DNA of 64,000 nucleotides from Sabulicella glaciei (GCF_026183895.1 NZ_JAPFQI010000008.1:97976-161975), one strand, 5' to 3'; counted from the first letter of the stretch, positions 46,405 to 55,228 are shown. Program-made: numbers and translations. The notes: generated from the sequence alone by a model not told the origin.

Positions 46405-47553
46405 TTATGTCGGTCGCGTGAAGGGATCAGTTCGCGACAAGCGCTCGTAAAGGTCGGGGTCGGTCGCGCCCTCCGTGCCGAAGACCAGCACGCGGCTCGC
46501 GCCATCCAGCCCCAGCGCGTCGCGCCAATCGGGCCGCGCCAGCGCCGCTTCCAGCGCCAGCAGACCGGCGACCGCGCTTTCCCCCGCCTCGATTCCTTCC
46601 GCGCGCAATCGGCGCATCGCCACCGGGACGCCGTCATCCGGCACGGCCATGAAGGCGAAGGCGCCGCGCTCCAGCTCCTGCCAAGCCAGCAGCGAGGGCT
46701 CGCCGCAGGCCAGCCCGGCCATGACCGTGTCGAGTTCGCCCGCCACCGTCACCGCCTCCCCCGCCCGCGCGGATTCGAGCAGGCAGGCGGCGCGGTCCGG
46801 CTCCGCCACCACGAGGCGCGCATTGCGCGCCCCGCTGGATCGGAGCTGGACGGACACGGCCGCCGCGACGCCGCCGACGCCGCCGGGCACGAAGACATGG
46901 GTGGGCGGGGCGCCCATCTGCTCGAGCGCCTCGGCCGCCATGAGGCGGTAGCCCTGCATGACGTCGCGCGGCGGCTCGGTGTACCCAGGGTAGGAGGTGT
47001 CGGAGATGACGAGCCAGCCTTCCGTCTCGGCCACGCGTTGCGCCTCGCGCACGCTGTCGTCGTAATTGCCCTTCACCTCCCGCACCTCGGCGCCGAAGGC
47101 GGCGATGGCGTCGCGACGGCCCCTGCTGACATGCTCATGCACGAAGATCACGCAGCAGCAGCCGAAGCGCCGTGCGCCCCAGGCGACACTGCGGCCATGG
47201 TTGCCGTCCGTCGCGCAGGTAACCGTGACCTGGGCGGTCTGGTCGGCCAGTTCGCCGGATTCCAGCGCCTTCCCGTCCGGCGCCCTGGCCGCGCCGCGCC
47301 GCGCCAGCTCCGCCGAGAGTGCGCGCATCACCGCATAGGCGCCGCCCAGCGCCTTGAAGGAGCGCAGGCCGAAGCGCGCGCTTTCATCTTTCCAGAACAG
47401 CGTGCCGATTCCGGGCCATTGCAGCTCCCGCAGCGGCGTCGGCGCATAGCCCTGCCAGGATTCGATCTCGGCGCGGGCGCGGCGGAACCCGCCCTCCGGC
47501 AGCACGACGAGGCCCGGCGCGCCGTGGCGCGGATTGACGAGGAGCTGCTCCAT
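46405..47553 (-). CDS. Diaminopropionate ammonia-lyase-like PLP enzyme
   Basis: 382 aa fold-II PLP enzyme. The Schiff-base Lys is in GLRSFKALGGAYAVM (~71). TCATDGNHGRSVAWGARRFGC (~112) and DTSYPGYTEPPRDVMQGY (~178) are typical of diaminopropionate ammonia-lyase, with the phosphate loop GGVGGVAAAVS near 230. The enzyme should convert 2,3-diaminopropionate to pyruvate and ammonia. It is on the same strand just ahead of the ugp operon, but the link may be only positional. Confidence 0.85.
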   Translation of the reverse strand: MEQLLVNPRHGAPGLVVLPEGGFRRARAEIESWQGYAPTPLRELQWPGIGTLFWKDESARFGLRSFKALGGAYAVMRALSAELARRGAARAPDGKALESGELADQTAQVTVTCATDGNHGRSVAWGARRFGCCCVIFVHEHVSRGRRDAIAAFGAEVREVKGNYDDSVREAQRVAETEGWLVISDTSYPGYTEPPRDVMQGYRLMAAEALEQMGAPPTHVFVPGGVGGVAAAVSVQLRSSGARNARLVVAEPDRAACLLESARAGEAVTVAGELDTVMAGLACGEPSLLAWQELERGAFAFMAVPDDGVPVAMRRLRAEGIEAGESAVAGLLALEAALARPDWRDALGLDGASRVLVFGTEGATDPDLYERLSRTDPFTRPT

Positions 47554-47599
47554 GACAGGCAGCTTGGCGGGCGCCCCGTGCTCCGGCAACCTCCGCGCC

Positions 47600-48556
47600 A
47601 TGCAGATCGCCATCCTCGGCGGCGGGGGGTTCCTCGGCCGCAAGCTTGCCGCACGTCTCGCCGCGGAGGGCGCGGCGAGCCGCCTCACCCTGTTCGACAT
47701 GGCGGAGCCACCGCCGTTGGACGCACCCTTCCCGGTGGAGCGCGTGGCCGGCAACGTGTCCGACCCGGCGGCGCTCCGGCGCGCCATCCCGGAAGGGACG
47801 GATGCGGTCATCCACCTCGCGGCCGTGGTCAGCGCGGCGGCGGAGGCGGATTACGACCTCGGCCTGGATGTGAACCTGCGCGGCACGCTGGCGGTGATCG
47901 AGCGCTGCCGGCAACTCGCGAAGCCGCCGCGCGTGGTCTTCACCTCCTCCGTGGCGTCCTTCGGCGGCGGGCAGTCGGCGACCCTGCCGGACGAGGCGCG
48001 GCAGCTCCCCACCAATTCGTACGGGGCGCAGAAGGCGGCGGCGGAGCTGCTGCTGCAGGACGCCTCGCGCCGCGGGATGCTGGACGCCCTCTCCATCCGC
48101 CTGCCCACCGTCATCATCCGGCCCGGGCGGCCCAACAAGGCGGCGTCCTCCTTCGTTTCCTCTATCCTGCGGGAGCCGCTGCTTGGGCTGGAGACCCCGC
48201 TGCCGGTAGGCGAGGAGTTCTGCCTCTGGGTCTGCTCGCCGCGCATCGCGGTGGACTGGCTGCACCATGCGATGACCATGGACACGGGACCGCTCGGCCT
48301 CGACCGAGGCATCAACCCGCCGGGGCTCAGCGTGAGCGTGAGGGACATGCTCGCCGTGCTCTCACCGGAGCAGCGCGCCCTGGTGAGGCCGGAGCCTGAC
48401 CCGGGCGTCGCCGCCATCGTCGGCGGCTGGCCCGCCGCCTTCACGGCCGAACGCGCCCGGCGCCTCGGCTTTCGGCCGCAACCGGGGATGGAGGCGATCC
48501 TGCAGGGCTTCGTGGAGGAGGATCTGGAGCCGACGCGGCGCGAGCGCCTCGGCTGA
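47600..48556 (+). CDS. DenD-like D-erythronate dehydrogenase (NAD-dependent epimerase family)
   Basis: 318 aa. The ATG at 47600 (MQIAILGGGGFLGRKLAARL) is the family start. The catalytic YGAQK with Tyr and Lys is near residue 140, and LSIRLPTVIIRPGRPNKAASSFV near 175 is characteristic of DenD-type proteins. The family oxidises D-erythronate C2 before decarboxylation in erythronate catabolism. It is divergent from the lyase (46 bp), which is unusual company for DenD; no denK/denE genes are nearby. Confidence 0.83.
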   Translation: MQIAILGGGGFLGRKLAARLAAEGAASRLTLFDMAEPPPLDAPFPVERVAGNVSDPAALRRAIPEGTDAVIHLAAVVSAAAEADYDLGLDVNLRGTLAVIERCRQLAKPPRVVFTSSVASFGGGQSATLPDEARQLPTNSYGAQKAAAELLLQDASRRGMLDALSIRLPTVIIRPGRPNKAASSFVSSILREPLLGLETPLPVGEEFCLWVCSPRIAVDWLHHAMTMDTGPLGLDRGINPPGLSVSVRDMLAVLSPEQRALVRPEPDPGVAAIVGGWPAAFTAERARRLGFRPQPGMEAILQGFVEEDLEPTRRERLG

Positions 48557-48591
48557 AAGCCTGCGCCTATCGGGGCGATCGGGGTGATGCC

Positions 48592-48618
48592 GTGGCGGGA
48601 CTTTTGGCGCCCCGCCAC
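48592..48618. terminator. Hairpin after the DenD-like gene
   Basis: GTGGCGGG (48592-48599) and CCCGCCAC (48611-48618) are perfect 8-bp reverse complements with an 11-base loop. It lies 35 bp past the DenD stop and 28 bp before the damaged gene's start. A terminator is the simplest reading although no T-run follows. Confidence 0.35.
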
Positions 48619-48645
48619 ACTCCCTCCATCAGAAGGAGCATCGCC

Positions 48646-49054
48646 ATGATCCGCATCGGAGCCCTCGCCGCCATTCTCGCCGTGCCGCTGGCGCTGGCCA
48701 TTCCCGCTGGCGGGGCATTGGCCCAGGACGCGACCGCCCGCAGCGCCTCGGCCAACTGCGTGGAGAATAGCCCGATGGAGGTGGCTGGCGTTTCCTTCGG
48801 CACCTCGCGCATGCCGCGCATGGATCGGGCAGCGAACTCAAGACCGCCGAGGTGACGACCCGCAACCGCCCCCCGTCCGGCACCCACCGCGCCACGGGCA
48901 CCCTTTTCCCGCCCCGGCGTGGAGCAGAGCTTCATGAACGAGGCGAACCCCACCTTCGGGCCCGGGTGCCACGGCGCGCTTCGCGATGGCCAACGTGGCC
49001 CGCATTTGGACGAAGCAGGACATCCGCAACGCGCTGGTCCTGGCCTGCAGCTAG
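48646..49054 (+). pseudogene. Small secreted-protein gene with several frameshifts
   Basis: The ATG at 48646 follows AGAAGGAGCATCGCC and opens a clear signal peptide (IGALAAILAVPLALAI, cleavage near GGALAQ). Coding sense then moves between frames: to about 48822 (CVENSPMEVAGVSFGTSR), then a second frame (GSGSELKTAEVTTRN, from 48822), back to the first (GVEQSFMNEANPTFGPG, from 48916), and a third frame (RFAMANVARIWTKQ, from about 48977) to the TAG at 49052-49054. Together these segments would form one secreted protein of about 135 aa. At least three shifts are needed. Decay or base-calling errors in this GC-rich stretch could both explain it. Confidence 0.65.
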
Positions 49055-49479
49055 GCCTTGAGCGCGGCTTCCATCCCGGCCCGTGCCAAATCCGGGATGG
49101 GGGTGCTGGCGCCGTCCTTCACGCAGACCAGCAGCGCCTTGGCCTCGAAGCAGAGCCCGTCCTTCCAGACTGCGTATTCGTGGGTGTAGCTGGTGTTGCG
49201 GAACCCGGTCGTCCGCAGCGTCAGAAGCACGTCGTCCTGGAAGCCCAGGGCGCGCAGGTAGCGCACCTCCAGCCGCGCCACGACCGGGCCGGGCGCATCG
49301 GGGCGCAATTCCTGGCCAAGCGAGAACCAGTGCTCCACCCGCATATCCTCGAACATGATGAGGTAGGCGGCGTGATTCACGTGGCCATAGAGGTCGCATT
49401 CCGCCCAGCGGATGCGGTGGCGCTTCGCCACGTGCCATTCCCCCTCCACCCCGAACTCCGCGCGAGTCGCCGCGTCCAT
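49051..49479 (-). CDS. 4HBT-fold acyl-CoA thioesterase
   Basis: 142 aa hot-dog fold. The active-site segment is RWAECDLYGHVNHAAYLIMFED (~24-45), with the catalytic Asp in DLYGHV. SYTHEYAVWKDG and a C-terminal helix follow. It hydrolyses an acyl-CoA thioester. Its TAG stop and the stop of the convergent damaged gene share the CTAG at 49051-49054. Confidence 0.85.
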   Translation of the reverse strand: MDAATRAEFGVEGEWHVAKRHRIRWAECDLYGHVNHAAYLIMFEDMRVEHWFSLGQELRPDAPGPVVARLEVRYLRALGFQDDVLLTLRTTGFRNTSYTHEYAVWKDGLCFEAKALLVCVKDGASTPIPDLARAGMEAALKA

Positions 49480-49542
49480 GCCGCCTCCCTGTTCCGTGCT
49501 GCGCCGGCAGATTGGCGCGGCGTGTCCCGGGGCGGAAGGGCC

Positions 49543-50802
49543 TTAGCCCTTGCCGGAGGAGCGCCCCTGCCGCACTGCCGCCTCGCCGAAGCGGCCGCGC
49601 AGCGCCTCCATGGCCCGCCAGCGCGCGGCCCGGCGCGGCGCTTCCGGGTCGGCAAGGTCGCCCACGTCGGCGCCTTCGGCCGGCAGCAGCGGGCTGGCGC
49701 CGACGCCGATCAGCCGGAAGGGCGTGCCATCCGCCTCGCGCCGCAGGAGGGCGCGCGCCACCTCGAACAGCGTTTCTGGCACCTGCGTCGCGGCGCCCAG
49801 GCGCCCGGCGCGGCTGCGCGTCTCGAAGCGCGCGGTCTTAAGCTTCAGCACCACCCCGCCGGCCGCGAAGCCCTTGGTGGCGAGGCGCCGGGCCAGCTTC
49901 TCGCACATGCGCCACAGCGGCGCCTCCAGCGCCTCCACCGTCGAGAGATCCGTGTCGAAGGTGGTCTCGGCGCTGATGCTGCGCGTCTCGCGCTCTGGGC
50001 TCACCGGGCGCCCGTCCTCGCCGCGGGCGCGGGCCGCGAGTTCCGGCCCTTCCGGTCCCAGCCGCAGCAGGGCGGAACGCGCGTCAAGCGCCGCAAGCTG
50101 CCCAAGCCGCGTGATGCCGAGCGCGGCGAGGCGCCGCACCGCCGCCGGGCCGATTCCGGGCAGGAGGCCGACGGGCTGCGGCGCCAGCCAGGACGCCGCT
50201 TCCTTCGCCCCGATCACCGCGAAGCCGCGCGGCTTGTCCTGTTCCGCCGCCAGCTTCGCCATCAGCCGGTTCGCCGCGAGGCCGACCGAGACCGTCACCC
50301 CCACCTCCCGCTCCACCTGCTGCGCCAGGCGGGCCAGCGTCACCGCCGGCGGCGCGCGGTGCAGCACCTCCGTCCCGCGCAGATCCAGCACCGCCTCGTC
50401 GATGGAAAGCGGCTGCACCAGCGGCGTCAGCGTCTCCATCATCGCGCGGATGCGCCGGGCCTCCTGCGCGTATTTCGCCATCTCGGGGTGGATCACCACC
50501 GCGTCGGGGCACAGGGCGCGGGCCTGGAACATCGGCATGGCGGAGCGGACGCCGCGCGTGCGGGCGACGTAGCAGCACGCCGCCACCACGCCGCGCGTCA
50601 GACCGCCCACGATCACGGGCTTGGCCGCCAGTTCCGGGCGGTCGCGCTTCTCGACGCTGGCATAGAAGGCGTCGCAATCGAGGTGCGCGACCGTCAGCGC
50701 GAAGAGTTCGTCATGCCGCACGATGCGCCGCCCGCCGCAGGCGGCGCAGGCCGGCCCGTCGCCGGGCGCGGTGGAGAAGCAGTCGCGGCAAAGGGCGGGC
50801 AC
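49543..50802 (-). CDS. dinB: DNA polymerase IV with N-terminal Cys-rich element
   Basis: 419 aa from GTG 50802; a GTG at 50853 would overlap the phosphatase end. The Y-family marks are AHLDCDAFYASVEKRD (~38-53, catalytic Asp) and LSIDEAVLDL (~130, catalytic Asp-Glu). GIGPAAVRRLAALGITRLG is the helix-hairpin-helix, and the little finger follows. An N-terminal CRDCF...CAACGG Cys pair set (about 5-25) looks like a zinc ribbon and is seen in some alphaproteobacterial DinB proteins. It copies damaged DNA and lacks proofreading. Confidence 0.9.
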   Translation of the reverse strand: MPALCRDCFSTAPGDGPACAACGGRRIVRHDELFALTVAHLDCDAFYASVEKRDRPELAAKPVIVGGLTRGVVAACCYVARTRGVRSAMPMFQARALCPDAVVIHPEMAKYAQEARRIRAMMETLTPLVQPLSIDEAVLDLRGTEVLHRAPPAVTLARLAQQVEREVGVTVSVGLAANRLMAKLAAEQDKPRGFAVIGAKEAASWLAPQPVGLLPGIGPAAVRRLAALGITRLGQLAALDARSALLRLGPEGPELAARARGEDGRPVSPERETRSISAETTFDTDLSTVEALEAPLWRMCEKLARRLATKGFAAGGVVLKLKTARFETRSRAGRLGAATQVPETLFEVARALLRREADGTPFRLIGVGASPLLPAEGADVGDLADPEAPRRAARWRAMEALRGRFGEAAVRQGRSSGKG

Positions 50803-50833
50803 GGGGGCATTATCCGCTCGCGCCGCCTTCGCT

Positions 50834-52717
50834 TCAACCGATGGGGCCACCATCCTCGCGCGTGATCGCCACGACGGCGGAGCGCGGCGGCAGGCCCTCC
50901 TCGAAATCCGGCCACCGCGTCGCGGGACGGTCGAAGGAGGCGCCCGAAATTTCGCCCGGGTGCTGCACGGCGAGCAGGATGCTGCGCTCGCCCGCCTCGA
51001 TCACGGGGCCGCAGACCTCGGCGCCGACCGGCGCCCGGTAGAAGAGGCGCGGAAGGGCGCGGTCCGCGCCGTCCGTCTCGGCGGCAAAGAGCCCGTCCGC
51101 GACGCCGGCGGCCGACCCGGCCCCGTCCGTGGCGATCCAGATGCGGCCCTTGCTGTCGAAGGAGCAGTTGTCGGGGCAGGACAGCCAGTTCCCCTCTCCG
51201 TTCGCGGCGCGGTGGTACTCCGCCCCGGCCTCCGCCTCCGGCCTTCCGCCGCGCAGGAACAGGTTCCAGCGCATGACCGGGGCGGCGTGGTCCGGGCGCT
51301 CCGGCGCGCCAGGAGGCACCATCTCGATCACGTGGCCGTGCGGGTTAGGGCCGCGCGGATTGGCGGGGTCCGCCCGCTCGGCGGCACGGCGGGAGTTGTT
51401 GGTGAGCATCGCGTAGACGCGGCCGGTCGCGGGGTTGGCCTCCACGTCCTCGGGCCGGTCCATGGGGGTGGCGCCGAGCAGGTCGGCGGCGCGGCGCGTC
51501 TCGATCAGCACCTCGGCCTGGGAGGGGAAGCCGTTGGCCGCGGTGAGCGGCCCCTCGCCCTGCACCAGGGGCAATCAGTGCACCGTGCCGTCGGCCTCGA
51601 AGCGCGCGACGGACAGCGTGCCTTCGTCCAGCAGGTGACGGTTCGCCTCGGGGCGCGCGGGGTCGAAGGGGTGGGCGGAAACGAAGCGGTAGATGTACTC
51701 GAAGCGCTCGTCATCGCCCATGTAGACCGCGACGCGGCCATCGGGCGTGAGGGCCGTGGCCGCGCCCTCGTGCTTCATGCGGCCGAGCGCGGTTCGCTTG
51801 ATCGGGGTGGAGTGCGGGTCGTACGGGTCCACCTCCACCACCCAGCCGAAGCGGTTGGGCTCGTTCGGCTCCTGCGCCAGGTTGAAGCGCGCGACGTGGC
51901 GATGCCAGGCGTAGAACGGGTCGGCGACGATGTTGAAGCGACGATACGCCTCGCGCTGCGCCGCGTCCCGCGCGGCGCCGCCGAAGAAGACGTTGATGTT
52001 CTCCTCGCAGGTCAGCACCGTGCCCCAGGGCGTGACGCCGCCGCCGCAATTGTTCAGCATCCCGAGCACGCGCCGCCCCTCCGGATCCGCTGAGCTCCGC
52101 AGGAGCGGATGGCCGGCGGCGGGGCCGCGGATCTCCATCGGCGTGGAGGCGGTGATGCGGCGGTTCAGCGGCCCCTCCGGGTTGGCGGCCCAGCTGCCGC
52201 CGCGCCATTCCATCTCGACCACACTGCCGCCCAGCGCCGCCATCTCCACCGCCACCTGCTCGGCCGAAACGCGCGACCGCGCCTCCCGCCCCGTGCCGAG
52301 GCCCGGGAACATCAGGCTCGTGCTGGCATATTCGTGATTGGCCCAGAGCAGGGCGCGGCGCTCGGTGGTGCCGCCGCGCTCCGCCGGAAGCAGGGCCAGG
52401 AAGTCCACATTGGTGCCGAATTGCCGCGCCTGCGCCTCGGCGGTCTGGTTCAGCGGGTCGAAGGGCGGCGCGCCGGGCAGCACCGGGTCGCCCCAGCGGA
52501 GCACCACCTCCCGGCGATGGCCCTCGGGCACCGCATCCTCCGGGGCCAGGCGGTGCGGCAGCGGCGCGAAGCCGAGGCCCGGCTCGGCCGCGCTGGCGCC
52601 CCCCCCCCGCGCCGCCAGCGCGGCCAGCCCACCCAGCAGCGCGGCGCGGCGGGAGATCACCGTGCCGATCGACGGCGCGGTGGAGCGATTGCTGCCGATG
52701 TCGTCGGTCTCGTCCAT
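50834..52717 (-). pseudogene. PhoX-family phosphatase interrupted by an in-frame TGA
   Basis: One frame reads across the whole locus except for a TGA at 51575-51577 (complement). The N-terminal part (380 codons) has a Tat-like region (SRRAALLGGLAALAA), WGDPVLPGAPPFDP, LWANHEYASTSLMFP, NNCGGGVTPWGTVLTCEEN and VEVDPYDP. The C-terminal part (246 codons) continues with PLVQGEGPLTAANGF, ATPMDRPEDVEANP and AVQHPGE. These are parts of one DUF839 phosphatase. Family proteins have Trp at the stop position, so TGG became TGA by one base. A 10-G tract lies at 52599-52608. Loss of function, readthrough, or a base-call error are all possible. Confidence 0.82.
52599..52608. repeat. 10-base homopolymer (poly-C on +, poly-G in the gene)
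   Basis: Ten consecutive C on the + strand lie within codons ~37-40 of the PhoX gene, encoding the Gly-Gly-Gly after the signal region. Tracts of this length slip during replication, shifting the frame and switching expression on or off. Sequencing error is the main alternative, as homopolymers are poorly called. Confidence 0.7.
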
Positions 52718-52785
52718 GGCGAAGGCCCCCTCGCCGTCTTCATGCGACGGGGCGCTGCGCGGGGCAAATGACGCTTCGTTGACGC

Positions 52786-53664
52786 TCAGGGCCAGAGCCG
52801 CGCCGCGCCCAGCACGCCGGAGGAATCGCCATGCCGCGCCGGGACGAGGCGCGTGCGGACCACGTCGGAGAAGACGTGGCGCGGCAGGAGGCGCGGCACT
52901 TCCTCATACAAATGCGTCATGTTGGACAGCCCGCCGGCCAGCACCACCACCTCCGGGTCGAGCAGATTGACCACATGGGCCAGCGCCCGCGCCAGCCGGT
53001 CCGCATGGCGCGCCAGGGCGGCGCGGGCGGCGGGGTCGGTCCGGTCCGGCAGGCCGGAAGCGTCGCGCGCACCCTCCCCATCCGCATCGGCCGCCAGGGC
53101 GGGTCCGCACAGAAAGGTCTCGATGCAGCCGTGCTGGCCGCACCAGCAGCGTGGGCCTGGATGCTCGTCGGGGGTCATCCAGGGCAAGGGGTTGTGGCCC
53201 CATTCCCCGGCGATGCGGTTCGCCCCTTCCAGGATGCGCCCGTCCAGCACGATGCCGGCGCCGACCCCGGTGCCGAGAATCACGCAGAACACGCTCGCCG
53301 CGCCGCGCGCCGCCCCGTCCGCCGCCTCGGACAGGGCGAGGCAATTGGCGTCGTTGGACAGGCGCACCTCGCGCGCCAGGGCGGCGGACAGGTCCTCGGC
53401 GAGGCGGCCGCCATTCAGCCAGGTGGAGTTGGCACCACGCACGAGGCCCGTGGCCGGCGACAGGCTGCCGGGAATGCCGACGCCGACCGTGCCCGCCTCG
53501 CCCAGCTCCCTTTCCGCGCCCTCGACCAGCCCGCGCACCGCCTCGATCACGCCGGGGTAGGAGCGCGGGGTCGGGACCCGGCGCCGCAGCCGCACCTGCC
53601 CTTCCCGATCCAGCGCCGCCACCTCCGTCTTGGTGCCGCCGAGATCCACGCCGATCCGCATCAT
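52786..53664 (-). CDS. ROK-family sugar kinase (fructokinase/N-acetylglucosamine kinase-like)
   Basis: 292 aa. The ATP phosphate-1 loop is IGVDLGGTKTEVAALDREG (~5-22), the sugar-site region is SNDANCLALSEA (~100), and GTGVGAGIVLDGRILEG follows. The ROK zinc motif is PGPRCWCGQHGCIETFL (~165-181) and the phosphate-2 region DPEVVVLAGGLSN. It phosphorylates a hexose or N-acetylhexosamine at C6 or a similar position. Tandem ATG codons (53664 and 53661) make the exact start uncertain by one residue. The gene is divergent from tusA by 63 bp. Confidence 0.9.
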   Translation of the reverse strand: MMRIGVDLGGTKTEVAALDREGQVRLRRRVPTPRSYPGVIEAVRGLVEGAERELGEAGTVGVGIPGSLSPATGLVRGANSTWLNGGRLAEDLSAALAREVRLSNDANCLALSEAADGAARGAASVFCVILGTGVGAGIVLDGRILEGANRIAGEWGHNPLPWMTPDEHPGPRCWCGQHGCIETFLCGPALAADADGEGARDASGLPDRTDPAARAALARHADRLARALAHVVNLLDPEVVVLAGGLSNMTHLYEEVPRLLPRHVFSDVVRTRLVPARHGDSSGVLGAARLWP

Positions 53665-53727
53665 GGCGGCGGAGGCTGGCCGCGCCCGCCCTTGCCGTCC
53701 AGCCCCCGGCGGTGGTTCGATGCCGCG

Positions 53728-53964
53728 ATGGAGGAACCCGTCACCCTCGATGTCCGCGGCCTGCATTGCCCGCTTCCGGTCCTCAAGGCCAACAAGGCGC
53801 TGCGCGGGATGAAGCCCGGCGGCGAGCTGGTGGTCCTGGCCACCGATCCGGCCGCGGTGAAGGATTTCCACGCCTTCGCGGGCGAGACGGGCCACGAGCT
53901 CCTCGCCTGGGGCGAGGAGGAGGGACACCTCCGCTTCGTCCTGCGCCGGAAGGCGGAGGGCTGA
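53728..53964 (+). CDS. TusA-family sulfurtransferase
   Basis: 78 aa. The TusA motif GLHCPLPVLKANKALRG has the active-site Cys14 in CPLP. The gene starts at 53728 (MEEPVTLDVRGLH). TusA proteins carry sulfur as persulfide to tRNA thiolation, molybdenum cofactor or other routes. The stop is immediately followed by the GTG of the deacetylase gene, so they are co-translated. The link between the two is unclear. Confidence 0.9.
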   Translation: MEEPVTLDVRGLHCPLPVLKANKALRGMKPGGELVVLATDPAAVKDFHAFAGETGHELLAWGEEEGHLRFVLRRKAEG

Positions 53965-54894
53965 GTGGCCGTCCTCTACCTGACCCACCGTGACTGCGCC
54001 CTGCACGAGATGGGCGAGGGCCACCCGGAATCGCCCGACCGGCTGCGCGCCGTCTGGCGCGCCCTGGACGCGGAGGAATTCTCCCCCCTCCTGCGCGACG
54101 AGCCGCCGGAGGCGACGGAGGAGCAGCTCCGCCGCGCCCATCCCGAGGCATACGTCCAGACCCTGCTCGGGGTGCGCCCGGCCGAGGGCGAATATGTCGC
54201 CCTGGATGCCGACACGGTGATGAACGCCCACACCGCCCGCGCCGCGCTGCTCGCGGCCGGGGCGGCGGCGATGGCGGCAGGCGAAGTCTGCTCCGGACGG
54301 GTGCGCCGCGCCTTCTGCGCCACCCGCCCGCCCGGCCACCATGCGGAGCGGCGCAGGCCCATGGGGTTCTGCCTCTTCGCCAATGCCGTGGTCGCGGCGC
54401 GGGAGGCACAGGCGAATCACGGGATCGGCCGTGTCGCCATCGTCGATTTCGACGTGCATCACGGCAACGGCACGCAGGACGTGGTGAAGGACGACCCCTC
54501 CATCCTGTTCTGCTCCACCCACCAGATGCCGCTCTATCCCGGCACCGGGGCGGCGCATGAGCGGGGTTGCGGCAACGTGGTCAACGCGCCCCTCCCCCCA
54601 GGCGCCAATGGCGAGGCGTTCCGCGCCGCCTGGTCGGGCCAGCTCCTGCCCGCGATCCGCGCCTTCGCGCCGGAGATGATCGTGGTTTCGGCTGGCTTCG
54701 ACGCCCATGCGCGCGACCCCCTGGCCCAGCTTCGCCTTACTGATGCCGATTTTGCCTGGATTACGGAGGAGCTCTGCGCCCTGGCGGAGGAGCAGTGCGG
54801 CGGGCGGATCGTGAGCCTGCTGGAAGGTGGCTACGATCTGGATGCCCTCGCTTCCTCCGCGGCGGCGCATGTGCGGGTGCTGTTGCAGTTCTGA
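53965..54894 (+). CDS. HDAC-family deacetylase (acetoin utilisation/APAH-like)
   Basis: 309 aa. Marks: ATRPPGHHAERRRPMGFCLFAN (~113-134, His pair), VDFDVHHGNGTQD (~157, zinc-binding Asp and His) and SAGFDAHARDPLAQ (~248, zinc Asp). LLEGGYDLDALASS closes the core. These enzymes remove acyl groups from amines or proteins; acetylpolyamine amidohydrolase is the closest guess. The GTG start is directly after the tusA TGA. Confidence 0.9.
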   Translation: MAVLYLTHRDCALHEMGEGHPESPDRLRAVWRALDAEEFSPLLRDEPPEATEEQLRRAHPEAYVQTLLGVRPAEGEYVALDADTVMNAHTARAALLAAGAAAMAAGEVCSGRVRRAFCATRPPGHHAERRRPMGFCLFANAVVAAREAQANHGIGRVAIVDFDVHHGNGTQDVVKDDPSILFCSTHQMPLYPGTGAAHERGCGNVVNAPLPPGANGEAFRAAWSGQLLPAIRAFAPEMIVVSAGFDAHARDPLAQLRLTDADFAWITEELCALAEEQCGGRIVSLLEGGYDLDALASSAAAHVRVLLQF

Positions 54895-54978
54895 CACAGC
54901 GTCCATCTTGACCGGGCCACGGAGTTTGGGTTTCCCCTCCGCTCCTTTATGGTGTCTCGCTTGAGGGGGAGGGTGTCG

Positions 54979-55221
54979 ATGAGTGGCCAGACGGAGAAGG
55001 AGGGGTTGGCAGACCTATCCTTCGAGGAAGCCCTGTCCCAGCTCGAGGCGATCGTCCGGTCGCTGGAAGCAGGACGGAGCACCCTGGCCGAGGCCATCGG
55101 CGAGTATGAACGAGGCGCGGCGCTGCGCCGGCATTGCGAACAGAAGCTGGCCGAGGCCGAGGCCAAGGTTCAGGCGGTGGTGGAAGGACGCAGCGGCCTT
55201 TCCCTCCGCGACGTGGAATAG
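54979..55221 (+). CDS. xseB: Exodeoxyribonuclease VII small subunit
   Basis: 80 aa. [20 protein letters not shown] and [22 protein letters not shown] are the XseB signatures. The ATG at 54979 (MSGQTEKEG) is the family start, with GGGGGAGGG upstream. It pairs with XseA to degrade single-stranded DNA. It begins the xseB-ispA-dxs-tlyA cluster, and its stop is 7 bp before ispA. Confidence 0.93.
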   Translation: MSGQTEKEGLADLSFEEALSQLEAIVRSLEAGRSTLAEAIGEYERGAALRRHCEQKLAEAEAKVQAVVEGRSGLSLRDVE

Positions 55222-55228
55222 AAGCCGG

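Noticed and set aside
46336..48399. 687-codon frame on the + strand
   Set aside because: It covers the lyase and DenD genes in another frame and has no family features.
52786..54906. A 706-codon fusion of ROK kinase with upstream sequence
   Set aside because: The frame continues by chance opposite tusA and the deacetylase; the kinase starts at 53664.
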